Shown one piece after another: positions 9,239 to 16,920 of a stretch of 55,412 nt of DNA (position 1 is its first letter; each line of letters begins with the position of its first letter). The notes beneath the pieces were generated by a model. It made no database searches and was not told where the DNA came from. It worked only from the letters and a program-made list of their open reading frames with translations. Location of the stretch: the NCBI GenBank assembly GCA_020833005.1, contig JAJHRD010000008.1, forward strand, positions 1 to 55,412, written 5' to 3'. The position numbers were made by a program, and so were the translations under genes. The stretch comes from Candidatus Methanomethylicota archaeon (GTDB lineage Archaea; Thermoproteota; Methanomethylicia; Culexarchaeales; Culexarchaeaceae).

Positions 9239-10384
9239 ATGGATTTAGATCAATTTGTCATCAATCCAAGTATTAATGTTAGCCCATATTGTTACTCTAT
9301 ACTTAGGGTTGATCCTTACCAGACTTGCATGCATAGATGCGTTTACTGTTTTGGGCGTTGGTATAGGGTTGAATCTTCACCAAGCAGTTTCGGCTTTGAA
9401 GTTGTTAGGGGTTTTAGGAGGATATTGAGCTTCTTGAATAGGAGGGGGTTGAAGACCATACCATTTAGGCTATCCACATTGATAGACCCATTTCAACCAT
9501 TGGAGTTGGAGTTTAAGTTTAGTAGATGTATAATGGGTTTATGCTTGGATTATGATGTACCATTGATAATTAATACGAAGTCAACACTCCTACTGGATAG
9601 AGATATCCTAAACGTTTTAATTGCTCTTAATGATAGAGGCTTAGTTGTAGTACAGATATCGTTATCCACGATCAATAGGGAGATTGCGAAGGTATTGGAG
9701 CCCAATGTTCCATCACCATTGGAGAGGCTTGATATTGCTGAGAAGCTTTCTAAGGAAGGTGTTCCAGTAATAGTTAGACTTCAACCACTAATACCTGGAA
9801 TATCTGATTATGAAGCTGAGAATATAGTTGAGCAATGTAAAGAGGCGGGTGTGAAGCAAATTATCGTTGAAGCTTTGAGGGATGAGGTTGGAAACTTGAA
9901 GGTTTATGAAGATTTAGCTTACGATAAAAGCATATATAAGGATTTAAACGCATGGTCTTCATATTCACCATCAGTTGAAGTTCCATCAAAAGTTGTTAGA
10001 CCAAACATTCAATGGAGAGTTAAAGTCTACTCTGAAATCAGGCGTTTATGCGATAAGTATGGTATTGAATTCTCAACATGCAAGGAAGGCTTATACGAGT
10101 ATCACACAGCCAAGAATTGTTGCGGCATGCACTACATGGAAAATGGAAAGTATGTCCTCAGACCAACACTCCATGAAGCATGGAACTACTATGTAAAGCA
10201 TGGTAGAACACCGAAACTCCACGAACTTACGGCAAATCTAACGGAACAATATATTTATGGTGAAAAGTTAAAGCAATATCCCAGACTATTAAGGAAGAAA
10301 ATGGTATCGCATGAGAAGATCTTAAAGGAGGTTCTTGATAGAGGACTTAAAGAATTAACTTGGTATGGAAACCTATTTCCATAA
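9239..10384 (+). CDS. radical SAM protein, spore photoproduct lyase-like group
   Basis: The 381-residue protein has the radical SAM cluster motif CMHRCVYC (Cys30, Cys34, Cys37) preceded by ILRVDPYQT, the arrangement seen in the SPL-like group (COG1533). A late CKEG...NCCGMHY region adds cysteines that could bind a second cluster or metal. The enzyme should cleave S-adenosylmethionine to start radical chemistry, but the substrate is unknown. Archaeal members do not repair spore photoproduct as far as is known. ATG 9239 is chosen over an earlier ATG at 9194 because GGGTGTTG precedes it and the earlier 15 residues are hydrophobic and unlike the family. Confidence 0.8.
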   Translation: MDLDQFVINPSINVSPYCYSILRVDPYQTCMHRCVYCFGRWYRVESSPSSFGFEVVRGFRRILSFLNRRGLKTIPFRLSTLIDPFQPLELEFKFSRCIMGLCLDYDVPLIINTKSTLLLDRDILNVLIALNDRGLVVVQISLSTINREIAKVLEPNVPSPLERLDIAEKLSKEGVPVIVRLQPLIPGISDYEAENIVEQCKEAGVKQIIVEALRDEVGNLKVYEDLAYDKSIYKDLNAWSSYSPSVEVPSKVVRPNIQWRVKVYSEIRRLCDKYGIEFSTCKEGLYEYHTAKNCCGMHYMENGKYVLRPTLHEAWNYYVKHGRTPKLHELTANLTEQYIYGEKLKQYPRLLRKKMVSHEKILKEVLDRGLKELTWYGNLFP

Positions 10385-10435
10385 GTAGCATATGAATTAA
10401 TTTAAATATGTGAATTGAAGTGGATTCTTAGGAGG

Positions 10436-10591
10436 ATGGTTGCGAGGAATTGGAGGAGAGGGGCTATGTTTATAAGGGATTTTGAGAAGGCTAGGAGAGC
10501 TGCTTTCTTAATGGATTTCCTTAGAAGGAAGGTTGATGGTTGGGATGGTGTTAAGGAGATTAGGAGATGGAGAGAGCGAAAACGACTATAA
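10436..10591 (+). CDS. small basic hypothetical protein, 51 residues
   Basis: ATG 10436 to TAA 10591 encodes 51 residues very rich in Arg and Trp (MVARNWRRGAMFIRDFEKAR at the start, RRWRERKRL at the end). A TATA-like TTTAAATAT at 10401-10409 lies about 30 bases before the ATG, so a leaderless transcript is plausible. AGGAGG touches the ATG and is too close to act normally on it. A TTG at 10415 would add seven residues. I do not recognise the family. The high positive charge suggests nucleic-acid or ribosome contact, which is a guess. Confidence 0.5.
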   Translation: MVARNWRRGAMFIRDFEKARRAAFLMDFLRRKVDGWDGVKEIRRWRERKRL

Positions 10592-10595
10592 ATAT
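10586..10595 (+). promoter_or_regulatory. TATA-like box for the cysteine synthase gene
   Basis: CTATAAATAT lies about 28 bases before GTG 10619 and overlaps the stop codon of the preceding small gene. The spacing places transcription start at or near the GTG. Confidence 0.5.
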
Positions 10596-10618
10596 GTTTT
10601 CACATTATGTAGTTTACG

Positions 10619-11551
10619 GTGTTTTATTTGTTCTCTAAGTTGGAGGAGATTGGGAAGGCTATTGGTAATACTCCTGTTTTGAGGCTTAATAGAATTGCTT
10701 CATCTAATGCTGCTTCAATTTATTTGAAGTTGGAGTATATGAATCCTGGTGGTAGTCATAAGGATAGAATTGCCTATTACATGCTTAAAGATGCTATTGA
10801 GAGTGGGAGGCTGAGGGAGGGTGGTTGCATTGTGGAGGTTAGTAGTGGTAATACTGCTTTATCGTTGGCTTGGATGTGTGTTAGGCTTGGTTTGAAAGCT
10901 ATCTTCATAGCTGAAGTGGAGATTTCTCCAGTTAAGATGTCTATCTTGAAGCTTCTTGGTGCTGAGGTTGTTAAAGTTGATGCTAGTGGAATTGGTGATG
11001 TTGATCCCAGATTTTTGAAGGCTAAGGAGCTTGAAGCCAGATTCAATGGGTTATTCATGAATCAGTTTTCCAATGAAGCTAATTTTAGAGCTCATTATGA
11101 GACTACGGCTAGGGAGATTGTTGATCAATTGAATGGTAGGGTTGATGCATTTGTTATGGGCGTGGGGACTGGTGGCACTATTACTGGTGTTGGTAAGTAT
11201 TTGAAGGAGAGGTTGGGTGGGGATGTGCTTGTTGTGGGTGTTGTGCCGAGGGGGTCTTCCATAATTCATGGGAAGCCTGTGAGCGGCGAATATATTGATG
11301 GATTGGCGAAGAATGTTGTTCCAGAATTGTTCTTGAAGTATAGGGGTTACATTGATAGGGTTGTTGAGGTTAGTGAAAAGGATGCTGTTGATATGGTTAA
11401 GATGCTTGCTTTGAAGGAGGGTTTATTTGTCGGCCCCTCTACTGGTGCAGCTGTTTTTGAAGCTTTGAAGATTGCTGAAGAGTTGGGTCCTGGGAAGAAT
11501 GTTGTTACAATAGCTGCTGATAGTCTGATGAGATATCCACATTTACTCTAA
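10619..11551 (+). CDS. cysK: cysteine synthase-like PLP enzyme
   Basis: The 310-residue protein belongs to the fold type II PLP enzymes. The N-terminus IGNTPVLRLNRI, the PLP lysine in PGGSHKDR (Lys48), the SSGNTA substrate loop and GTGGTITGVGKYLKE glycine loop match cysteine synthase. The usual family loop reads PGGSVKDR; His replaces Val here. It could use O-acetylserine or, as in some archaea, O-phosphoserine, or it could be a cystathionine beta-synthase-like form. GTG 10619 sits about 28 bases after a TATA box. TTG 10628 preceded by GGTG is an alternative start. Confidence 0.87.
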   Translation: MFYLFSKLEEIGKAIGNTPVLRLNRIASSNAASIYLKLEYMNPGGSHKDRIAYYMLKDAIESGRLREGGCIVEVSSGNTALSLAWMCVRLGLKAIFIAEVEISPVKMSILKLLGAEVVKVDASGIGDVDPRFLKAKELEARFNGLFMNQFSNEANFRAHYETTAREIVDQLNGRVDAFVMGVGTGGTITGVGKYLKERLGGDVLVVGVVPRGSSIIHGKPVSGEYIDGLAKNVVPELFLKYRGYIDRVVEVSEKDAVDMVKMLALKEGLFVGPSTGAAVFEALKIAEELGPGKNVVTIAADSLMRYPHLL

Positions 11552-11578
11552 ATTCGATGGTATCTGGATTTTCAGAAT

Positions 11579-12691
11579 TTAGGATAGCAGGTGTATGTTT
11601 CCTATCCTCACATTTTTCAAATACTTTTTTGCAATTTCATAGCATTCATATGCCTGTTTCCTACTTGTTGTTGGTAGATCGTCCATTACGTATTGTGGGT
11701 AGAATGCGAGTAGTGTGTATGGTATGTTTGGATCTATTTCTGCGATGAATTTAGCTATATTTTCCACTTCAATGGCATCTATGTATCCTGGTATTAAGAG
11801 GGTGCTTGCAGTTAAAATTGGCACTTCACTTCTCTCTCTAAAGTATTTTTCACCTATCATTTTGAAGTTTTCAAATGATGGTTTATTGGATACCCCACAC
11901 AATGCCTTATAGATGTTTTCATCCCAAGCTTTTAAATCGAATTTCACCACTCCACCAGTCTTGAATGATAGTTCAGCTGCTCTTAATGCATATCCTCTAC
12001 TCATATTCCCATTGGTTTCCCAGCATATTCTCAATATGCGTCCTTCCTTTTCCGCTTTTTCCATGGCTATTTCACTGGTTTTTATGGCGTGTGGCATTTG
12101 TGGTGATGGGTCTCCTCCAAAGAAGCATATACATGAAACTCTACTGTTAACCTTACTTGCAAGTTCCTCACTACTCATGTATGGACTCAGCTTCTTTGAC
12201 AAGCTTCTATAATGCCAGTTTTGGCAGAATAGGCAGTCTAAGCTACATGCACCATAAAATACTGCTAGATTCACATAGCCTGTTTCCGCTGTGGGTTTAT
12301 ATGCGTATTTAGGGTATCCTGCACCAGTACATCCTGGGCAGAACCACCATGCAACACAATTCGTTGGTAGGGGATCGTAGTACCATTCCAGAACCCCCTT
12401 ATCCGTATTTCCACCTAAACGTACAAGTTTTCCATCAATGTTGTATGTTAATCCACAAAACCCCTTCTTCCCAACTCCAATGATACATTCATTTCCACAA
12501 ATTCCACATTTCAATCCATCCGGGTCTTTCGGTACTTCTGCTGGTAAATCGAAGACTTCACGGGTTGCTCTACGAACCCTACCAACAATCTTCAATGCTT
12601 CATCAGGCTTCTCCCTAATACACTTTACACAGACACCTATGCTGTCCGATATTAATGGTGATTTAGAGTTGCAAATTAAGCATTTCCCCAA
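11579..12691 (-). CDS. radical SAM protein, AmmeMemoRadiSam / PflA-like group with N-terminal zinc ribbon
   Basis: The 370-residue protein starts with a probable zinc ribbon (Cys4, Cys7, Cys21, Cys24), then a second Cys set near residues 62-79. The radical SAM motif is CSLDCLFCQNW (Cys149, Cys153, Cys156). The CQNW ending is typical of the group found with Memo and AMMECR1 proteins, and of PflA-like activases (COG1180/COG1313 kind). Neither Memo nor AMMECR1 is in this window. A later FFGGDPSP segment fits the SAM-contacting GGE-like strand. TTG at 12691 is preceded by GGAG. Substrate unknown. Confidence 0.8.
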   Translation of the reverse strand: MGKCLICNSKSPLISDSIGVCVKCIREKPDEALKIVGRVRRATREVFDLPAEVPKDPDGLKCGICGNECIIGVGKKGFCGLTYNIDGKLVRLGGNTDKGVLEWYYDPLPTNCVAWWFCPGCTGAGYPKYAYKPTAETGYVNLAVFYGACSLDCLFCQNWHYRSLSKKLSPYMSSEELASKVNSRVSCICFFGGDPSPQMPHAIKTSEIAMEKAEKEGRILRICWETNGNMSRGYALRAAELSFKTGGVVKFDLKAWDENIYKALCGVSNKPSFENFKMIGEKYFRERSEVPILTASTLLIPGYIDAIEVENIAKFIAEIDPNIPYTLLAFYPQYVMDDLPTTSRKQAYECYEIAKKYLKNVRIGNIHLLS

Positions 12692-12825
12692 ACTTCTCCA
12701 CTAATATAGATTGCAACTTAACCTTATCTTTTTTCCCTCAACGAACTTCCCAACGATCCCTATTGACACAACATTCTCATTTTACTCTTCTAGCTGAGTA
12801 TAATTTATACATAAATATTTAAAAT

Positions 12826-13227
12826 TTAAAGTAATGGGGTTGCTCCAGTTAATTTAACGCCTTCCTTCGGATCTAATGTTATTCCATACTTATCCATAGT
12901 GCCAGAACCTATTATTAGTTCTGGTAAACGTATCTTCCTACCCTCCACTTCAATTTCCTCAGCGAATTCATCTACGATTAGTGCTGTTTCGGGGAGGGTG
13001 AAACCATTTACTATTATTATGATTTGGGCATATTTATCCACTTGAATGAATTCGCCATTAATCCAGTAAAGTTTTATAGGCTTATCGAGAGTCAACCATT
13101 TGGCACCAAAGTTCTCCTCGAAGAATTTCCGCTGAACAGCTGTTATTCCCGAGCCTGTGTCAAATAGAGCAGTACAACTAACCTCTTTACCCAGAAATCT
13201 TATTCCCACATTCTTCAATGCACGCAT
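12826..13227 (-). CDS. retropepsin-like aspartic protease domain protein
   Basis: A stand-alone 133-residue protein. The ALFDTGSG motif (catalytic Asp23) with following hydrophobic strands, and a later LIIGSGTMDKYG that resembles the hydrophobic-Gly flap-closing element, match the clan AA retropepsin fold, which works as a dimer. Similar single-domain proteins occur in archaea and bacteria with unknown targets. ATG 13227 is preferred to TTG 13239, with GGTAT upstream. No integrase, reverse transcriptase or other element genes are nearby, so it is not part of a retroelement here. Codon use is mixed, unlike minus-strand neighbours further right. Confidence 0.72.
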   Translation of the reverse strand: MRALKNVGIRFLGKEVSCTALFDTGSGITAVQRKFFEENFGAKWLTLDKPIKLYWINGEFIQVDKYAQIIIIVNGFTLPETALIVDEFAEEIEVEGRKIRLPELIIGSGTMDKYGITLDPKEGVKLTGATPLL

Positions 13228-13365
13228 TAATGATACCAAAAAGATAATGGAAGATAGATAAATAAGTATTTTTCAATTTAGTCATAATAAATTGGCCGTG
13301 TCGTCATTTACAGTAAAATCGTCTTATTACCTCTTAACTTTAAGTTCATTTTTACGCTTTGCAAT

Positions 13366-14121
13366 TTATGAGGGTGACCGTATGTTATGATCGATTCTCT
13401 TCTCTTTAAGGACTTTGTAAGCTATCTCCCTAATCTCCTCGTATGTTTGAATAATTTCATTTGCATCTACTTCTACTGGTATGTATTCAGGGTCATATCT
13501 TGCTTTATTCCTTATCTCCAATGCCCTATAGAGTTTCGTTATTATACCTCTGTCAACTTCACCTCGAATTACATAAATTTCTCCAAATTTGTGGATGTAA
13601 CCTCCATGACTTTTCGGCAAAGTTTCTCCTTTGGCAAGTATTAATGCTTTCAGTGTTAGTTCTATTGCGTTTTGCCCTAGATCAACTGCCGGTCTATACA
13701 TTAATTGTTGCATACACTTTAATGCATAGTTATGGTATTCCTCAGCTAACTCAATTAACTTTTTAACCATTTCCTCTTCCGGTTTAGGATCGTAGTAGAG
13801 CACTTTACCATAATTCTCAATTTCATAGATTAGTGGGTTGCCTAAACTTTTCATCCTATATTCTTCCAAGCTCATAACAATATACTCTATTGGTTCATGT
13901 AATTTAATACTGGCTTCAAATGCTGCTTCAGCCACGATCCTCCTAACATCATCTGTTACGTTATCAACAATTACTAGTAAATCTACATCACTATCTTTAT
14001 CGCATAAACCTTTAGCTACACTCCCAAATAAGACTACTTTAAATAACTTACCCCCCAATCTTTGAATTAAAATATCAGTAAACTCCCTGGAGCATTTAAT
14101 CTTCCTTTCGAGCATGTTCAT
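13366..14121 (-). CDS. nucleotidyltransferase-HEPN fusion protein (MNT-HEPN)
   Basis: The 251-residue protein joins two domains usually made as separate toxin-antitoxin partners. Residues 1-110 form a minimal nucleotidyltransferase with the LFGSVAKG loop and DSDVDLLV metal-binding aspartates. Residues about 120-245 are a helical HEPN domain with conserved ALKCM, GQNAIEL and a late EIRNKARYDPE segment. In two-gene systems the MNT partner adds AMP to the HEPN RNase to silence it. Whether this fused form is a toxin, a self-silenced RNase or a nucleotidyl transferase of another target is open. Codon use is mixed, suggesting transfer. Confidence 0.8.
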   Translation of the reverse strand: MNMLERKIKCSREFTDILIQRLGGKLFKVVLFGSVAKGLCDKDSDVDLLVIVDNVTDDVRRIVAEAAFEASIKLHEPIEYIVMSLEEYRMKSLGNPLIYEIENYGKVLYYDPKPEEEMVKKLIELAEEYHNYALKCMQQLMYRPAVDLGQNAIELTLKALILAKGETLPKSHGGYIHKFGEIYVIRGEVDRGIITKLYRALEIRNKARYDPEYIPVEVDANEIIQTYEEIREIAYKVLKEKRIDHNIRSPS

Positions 14122-14397
14122 GAATTGTCCATTTGTCTCTACAACTTCATTTTATTTAACTCTATCTTTCCTAAAAATCTTGACACCTCATTTAGGGGGA
14201 TGTATGCTAATAACCCTTTTAAAGCATATGTACTTCATGGATAATGAATCTTCGATATTTCAAGCATCTTCTTTCCATTCTATTAGCATAATTTATTGTT
14301 GATTTTTCTACGAACTCTTCCATTTTCATAATGAATTGTCTTGATTTAAAAGAGGAGGATTTAAAAATTTGTTGTAATAGTTTAGTTTGGGATTTGA
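14122..14397. other. intergenic region, 276 bases, with promoter for the M14-like gene
   Basis: The region separates divergent genes. On its right side GATTTAAAAATTT (14358-14370) is a TATA-like box ending about 28 bases before ATG 14398. A 62-codon plus-strand frame crosses the left part, but it overlaps the MNT-HEPN start and has no family features, so I regard it as chance. No RNA gene seen. Confidence 0.5.
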
Positions 14398-15765
14398 ATG
14401 AGTTTCATTGAGGATGTTTTGAGAGTTGTTCCTGAGTTCGATAGTTTCATGAGTGTCTCTGAGCTTTACGAGTCTTCACGTGCTTTGGCTAGTGAGTTTA
14501 AGGATGTTGTTGAACTTGTTGATTATGGTGATTCTAGGGTTAGTGGGTTTCCAGTTGAAGCTTTGATTATTAGGGGTGGTGAGGGTCGTAGGGTTTTAGC
14601 TTTCGCTTTTCCACATCCCAATGAGCCTGTGGGTTCTTTAACTCTTGAATTTCTTAGTAGGAGGTTGGCTTCCGATAGGGAGTTGCTTAAGAGTTTGGAT
14701 GCCACGTGGATCATTGTTAAGGTTGCAGATGTTTTTGGAGCTAAACTTAATGAGGGTTGGTTTAAGGGTGCCTTCAGCATTCAGAGGTATGCATTAAACT
14801 ATTATAGGCCTCCAGCATATATGCAAGTGGAGTGGAGTTTCCCAATTGAGTATAAGTCTTTTAAGTGGGGTAAGCCTGTCATTGAAACTAAGGCTTTAAT
14901 GAAGATTATAGATGAATGGAAGCCTACACATATATACAGTTTGCATAACTCTTTCTTCACTGGAACATACTATTACATTTCAAGAGTTTTAAGTGAAGAT
15001 GTTTTGAGATCGTTTAGGGATGTTCCTAGGAGGTATAATGTGCCTATACATATGGGTGAAGCTGAAACGCCATATATGGAGAAGATATGTGATGCAGTTT
15101 TCAGGATGCCTGGACTTGGGGAGATGTATGATTGGTTGGAGAAGTATCTTGGTAGGGATCCATCAAGTTTAATTGAGCATGGTGGTAGTAGTTACGATTA
15201 TGCTAGGAGGGTTAATCCAGAAGTCTTTGAGCTTGTATGTGAAGTTCCATACATATATGATTATAGGTTGAACATAGACATTCCCATTGGTGTACCTAGG
15301 AGGGAGCTCCTTAGGATATCTCATAAGAAGGATAAAATGCTCTTTGAAGATCTTGAGAAAGATCTTGATAGGATATCCAAGTATATGAGTGTAGACAACC
15401 CATTCTATGAAGCCTTATCATATACTAGGAGGGCTATGAAACCCCACTTGGAGGCTGAGGAAAAGTGGATTGAAACTGCACCGGAATTGAGTGAAAGTGC
15501 AACTGTTGCTCAGGCTTTCGATACATACCTCAACTCATACATAGGATACATATTCAGGTATGGATTAATATATAGAGCAATAAAGTATGAGATGGCTAAG
15601 GGGGTTTCATCGAAAGATTTGGAGGAAGTTCAAAAATCATCTCTTAAAAAACTGGAGAATGGAGTAAACGAATTGAATAGTTTATCAAACTATTACACTA
15701 TACCCATCAGGCATCTAGTTTCAATACAGCTTGCCGCAATACTGCTATCATTAACAAGAACTTGA
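14398..15765 (+). CDS. M14-like zinc carboxypeptidase family protein
   Basis: The 455-residue protein shows the metal ligand pattern of M14 carboxypeptidases. HPNE (His73, Glu76) gives the H-x-x-E pair and SLHNS (His183) can supply the third ligand. The position of HPNEPVGS after a beta strand (FAFP) and the 107-residue gap to the third His agree with the family. Residues from about 280 to 455 are a mostly helical extension. The usual late catalytic Glu is not obvious to me, so activity is not certain. It may trim peptides or act on another amide. A TATA-like box lies about 30 bases upstream. Confidence 0.7.
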   Translation: MSFIEDVLRVVPEFDSFMSVSELYESSRALASEFKDVVELVDYGDSRVSGFPVEALIIRGGEGRRVLAFAFPHPNEPVGSLTLEFLSRRLASDRELLKSLDATWIIVKVADVFGAKLNEGWFKGAFSIQRYALNYYRPPAYMQVEWSFPIEYKSFKWGKPVIETKALMKIIDEWKPTHIYSLHNSFFTGTYYYISRVLSEDVLRSFRDVPRRYNVPIHMGEAETPYMEKICDAVFRMPGLGEMYDWLEKYLGRDPSSLIEHGGSSYDYARRVNPEVFELVCEVPYIYDYRLNIDIPIGVPRRELLRISHKKDKMLFEDLEKDLDRISKYMSVDNPFYEALSYTRRAMKPHLEAEEKWIETAPELSESATVAQAFDTYLNSYIGYIFRYGLIYRAIKYEMAKGVSSKDLEEVQKSSLKKLENGVNELNSLSNYYTIPIRHLVSIQLAAILLSLTRT

Positions 15766-15789
15766 ATTTAGCCGTTTTTCATCAACCTT

Positions 15790-16368
15790 TTACCCTCTTG
15801 ATACATAGGGGTTCCCCTTAATGTAAAATCTTAATGGCTTTTCCAAGTCTACTTTAACTCCTATTCTATGGCTCTTCATTATCTCCCATTCCTCAACCTT
15901 TCTCCCCTCTTCAATCCATAATCCGCTTTCCTTCGTGTATACTGGTTTTTTGTGTAGTTTTTTGTCTATGGATAGTGCTTTGCATAGTTTCCCTGGTCCA
16001 CTGGTTATTTTGTATGGATTCGTTGTTCCAGAATTTCTCATCATGTATTCTATTCCTTCATGGGGTTCTATGGCTCTTATTAATACTGCTCCACCATCAC
16101 CTTTATGTGCCACTATGTTTAGTAGCCATTTGCCATGGATCCCATATATTAGCGTTAATCCCACTTCTCCATATAATGTTTTGGCTAAGTCCCCTCTCAG
16201 GCTTTTATATGCTTTTGATGCTGGATCCCATGCTCCATGATAAGCTTCTGTTTCAACTATGTATCCTGACATCCTATTACCATTTAATTCTCTTACAAGT
16301 AATTTTCCAAGAAGTTTTATTGCAACTTCTTCAGGGTCTCTTGAATAATACTCTTTTGGTAATATCAT
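15790..16368 (-). CDS. 3-methyladenine DNA glycosylase (AAG/MPG family)
   Basis: The 192 residues match the AAG/MPG family, which removes alkylated and deaminated purines in base excision repair. Visible are LLGKLLVRE, the catalytic ETEAYHG segment (Glu as general base), the RGDLAKTLYG region, LIYGIHGKWLLNI, VLIRAIEP, and ITSGPGKLCKAL. Length near 190-200 is normal for prokaryotic forms. It lies 21 bases after the RHH-winged-helix gene on the same strand, so the two are probably co-transcribed. Confidence 0.9.
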   Translation of the reverse strand: MILPKEYYSRDPEEVAIKLLGKLLVRELNGNRMSGYIVETEAYHGAWDPASKAYKSLRGDLAKTLYGEVGLTLIYGIHGKWLLNIVAHKGDGGAVLIRAIEPHEGIEYMMRNSGTTNPYKITSGPGKLCKALSIDKKLHKKPVYTKESGLWIEEGRKVEEWEIMKSHRIGVKVDLEKPLRFYIKGNPYVSRG

Positions 16369-16389
16369 TTTTATGAGTGCTCCCCAGAA

Positions 16390-16803
16390 TTATGTGGGCA
16401 TTATTCTCCCTGGTTTTGGTTGGTATAGTAGACCTTCCTTTAACATTTTATCTATAATTTCTAGGGTTTTCATTTTTGGTATCCCATATTCTGATTCCAA
16501 TTCTTCGGCTACATCATCTATCTTTAATGGTTCCCCTTCTAATCTGGCTTTCTCCCTAATGTATTCCATTATTATCCTGCTTCCAGCAGACTTTTTTGAT
16601 TCTTTTTGGATTATCCCCATTCTGCTTATGTAATCCCTTAATGCTTCATTCACTATTTTGCTTAGTGATCTGCTTTTCATCATCCCTATCAATGCTTCAT
16701 ATAATTCCCTATCTATCTTCACTTTTGCTTCCACATATCTTTCTGATTGCTCTTCCTCTTTGGGGTTTTCTGCATTCATTCCATTCATTAATAAATTTCT
16801 CAT
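16390..16803 (-). CDS. ribbon-helix-helix plus winged-helix protein
   Basis: The 137-residue protein has an acidic start, then a ribbon-helix-helix-like segment (about 22-60: AKVKIDRELYEALIG... followed by LSKIVNEALRDYI) and a C-terminal winged-helix-like part (about 75-137) ending LYQPKPGRI. That ending resembles the C-terminal winged helix of archaeal MCM and related DNA-binding proteins, where a wing reads as Tyr-x-Pro-x-Pro-Gly. Two DNA-binding modules in one small protein suggest a transcriptional regulator. Its probable operon with the DNA glycosylase makes control of that repair gene the first hypothesis. Confidence 0.62.
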   Translation of the reverse strand: MRNLLMNGMNAENPKEEEQSERYVEAKVKIDRELYEALIGMMKSRSLSKIVNEALRDYISRMGIIQKESKKSAGSRIIMEYIREKARLEGEPLKIDDVAEELESEYGIPKMKTLEIIDKMLKEGLLYQPKPGRIMPT

Positions 16804-16920
16804 TATCTGAATTTAATTTTTGCCTCGGCATCAGCTTTTCTTCATCCCACATTTGTGGTTGGCACTCGGCAAATTCTTCATTGGCAATTCAATTTAATGC
16901 ATTCTCCCAATTATTTTTTG

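Noticed and set aside
14114-14302. Plus-strand 62-codon frame upstream of the M14-like gene
   Set aside because: It overlaps the start of the MNT-HEPN gene, has no ribosome binding site and no recognisable pattern.
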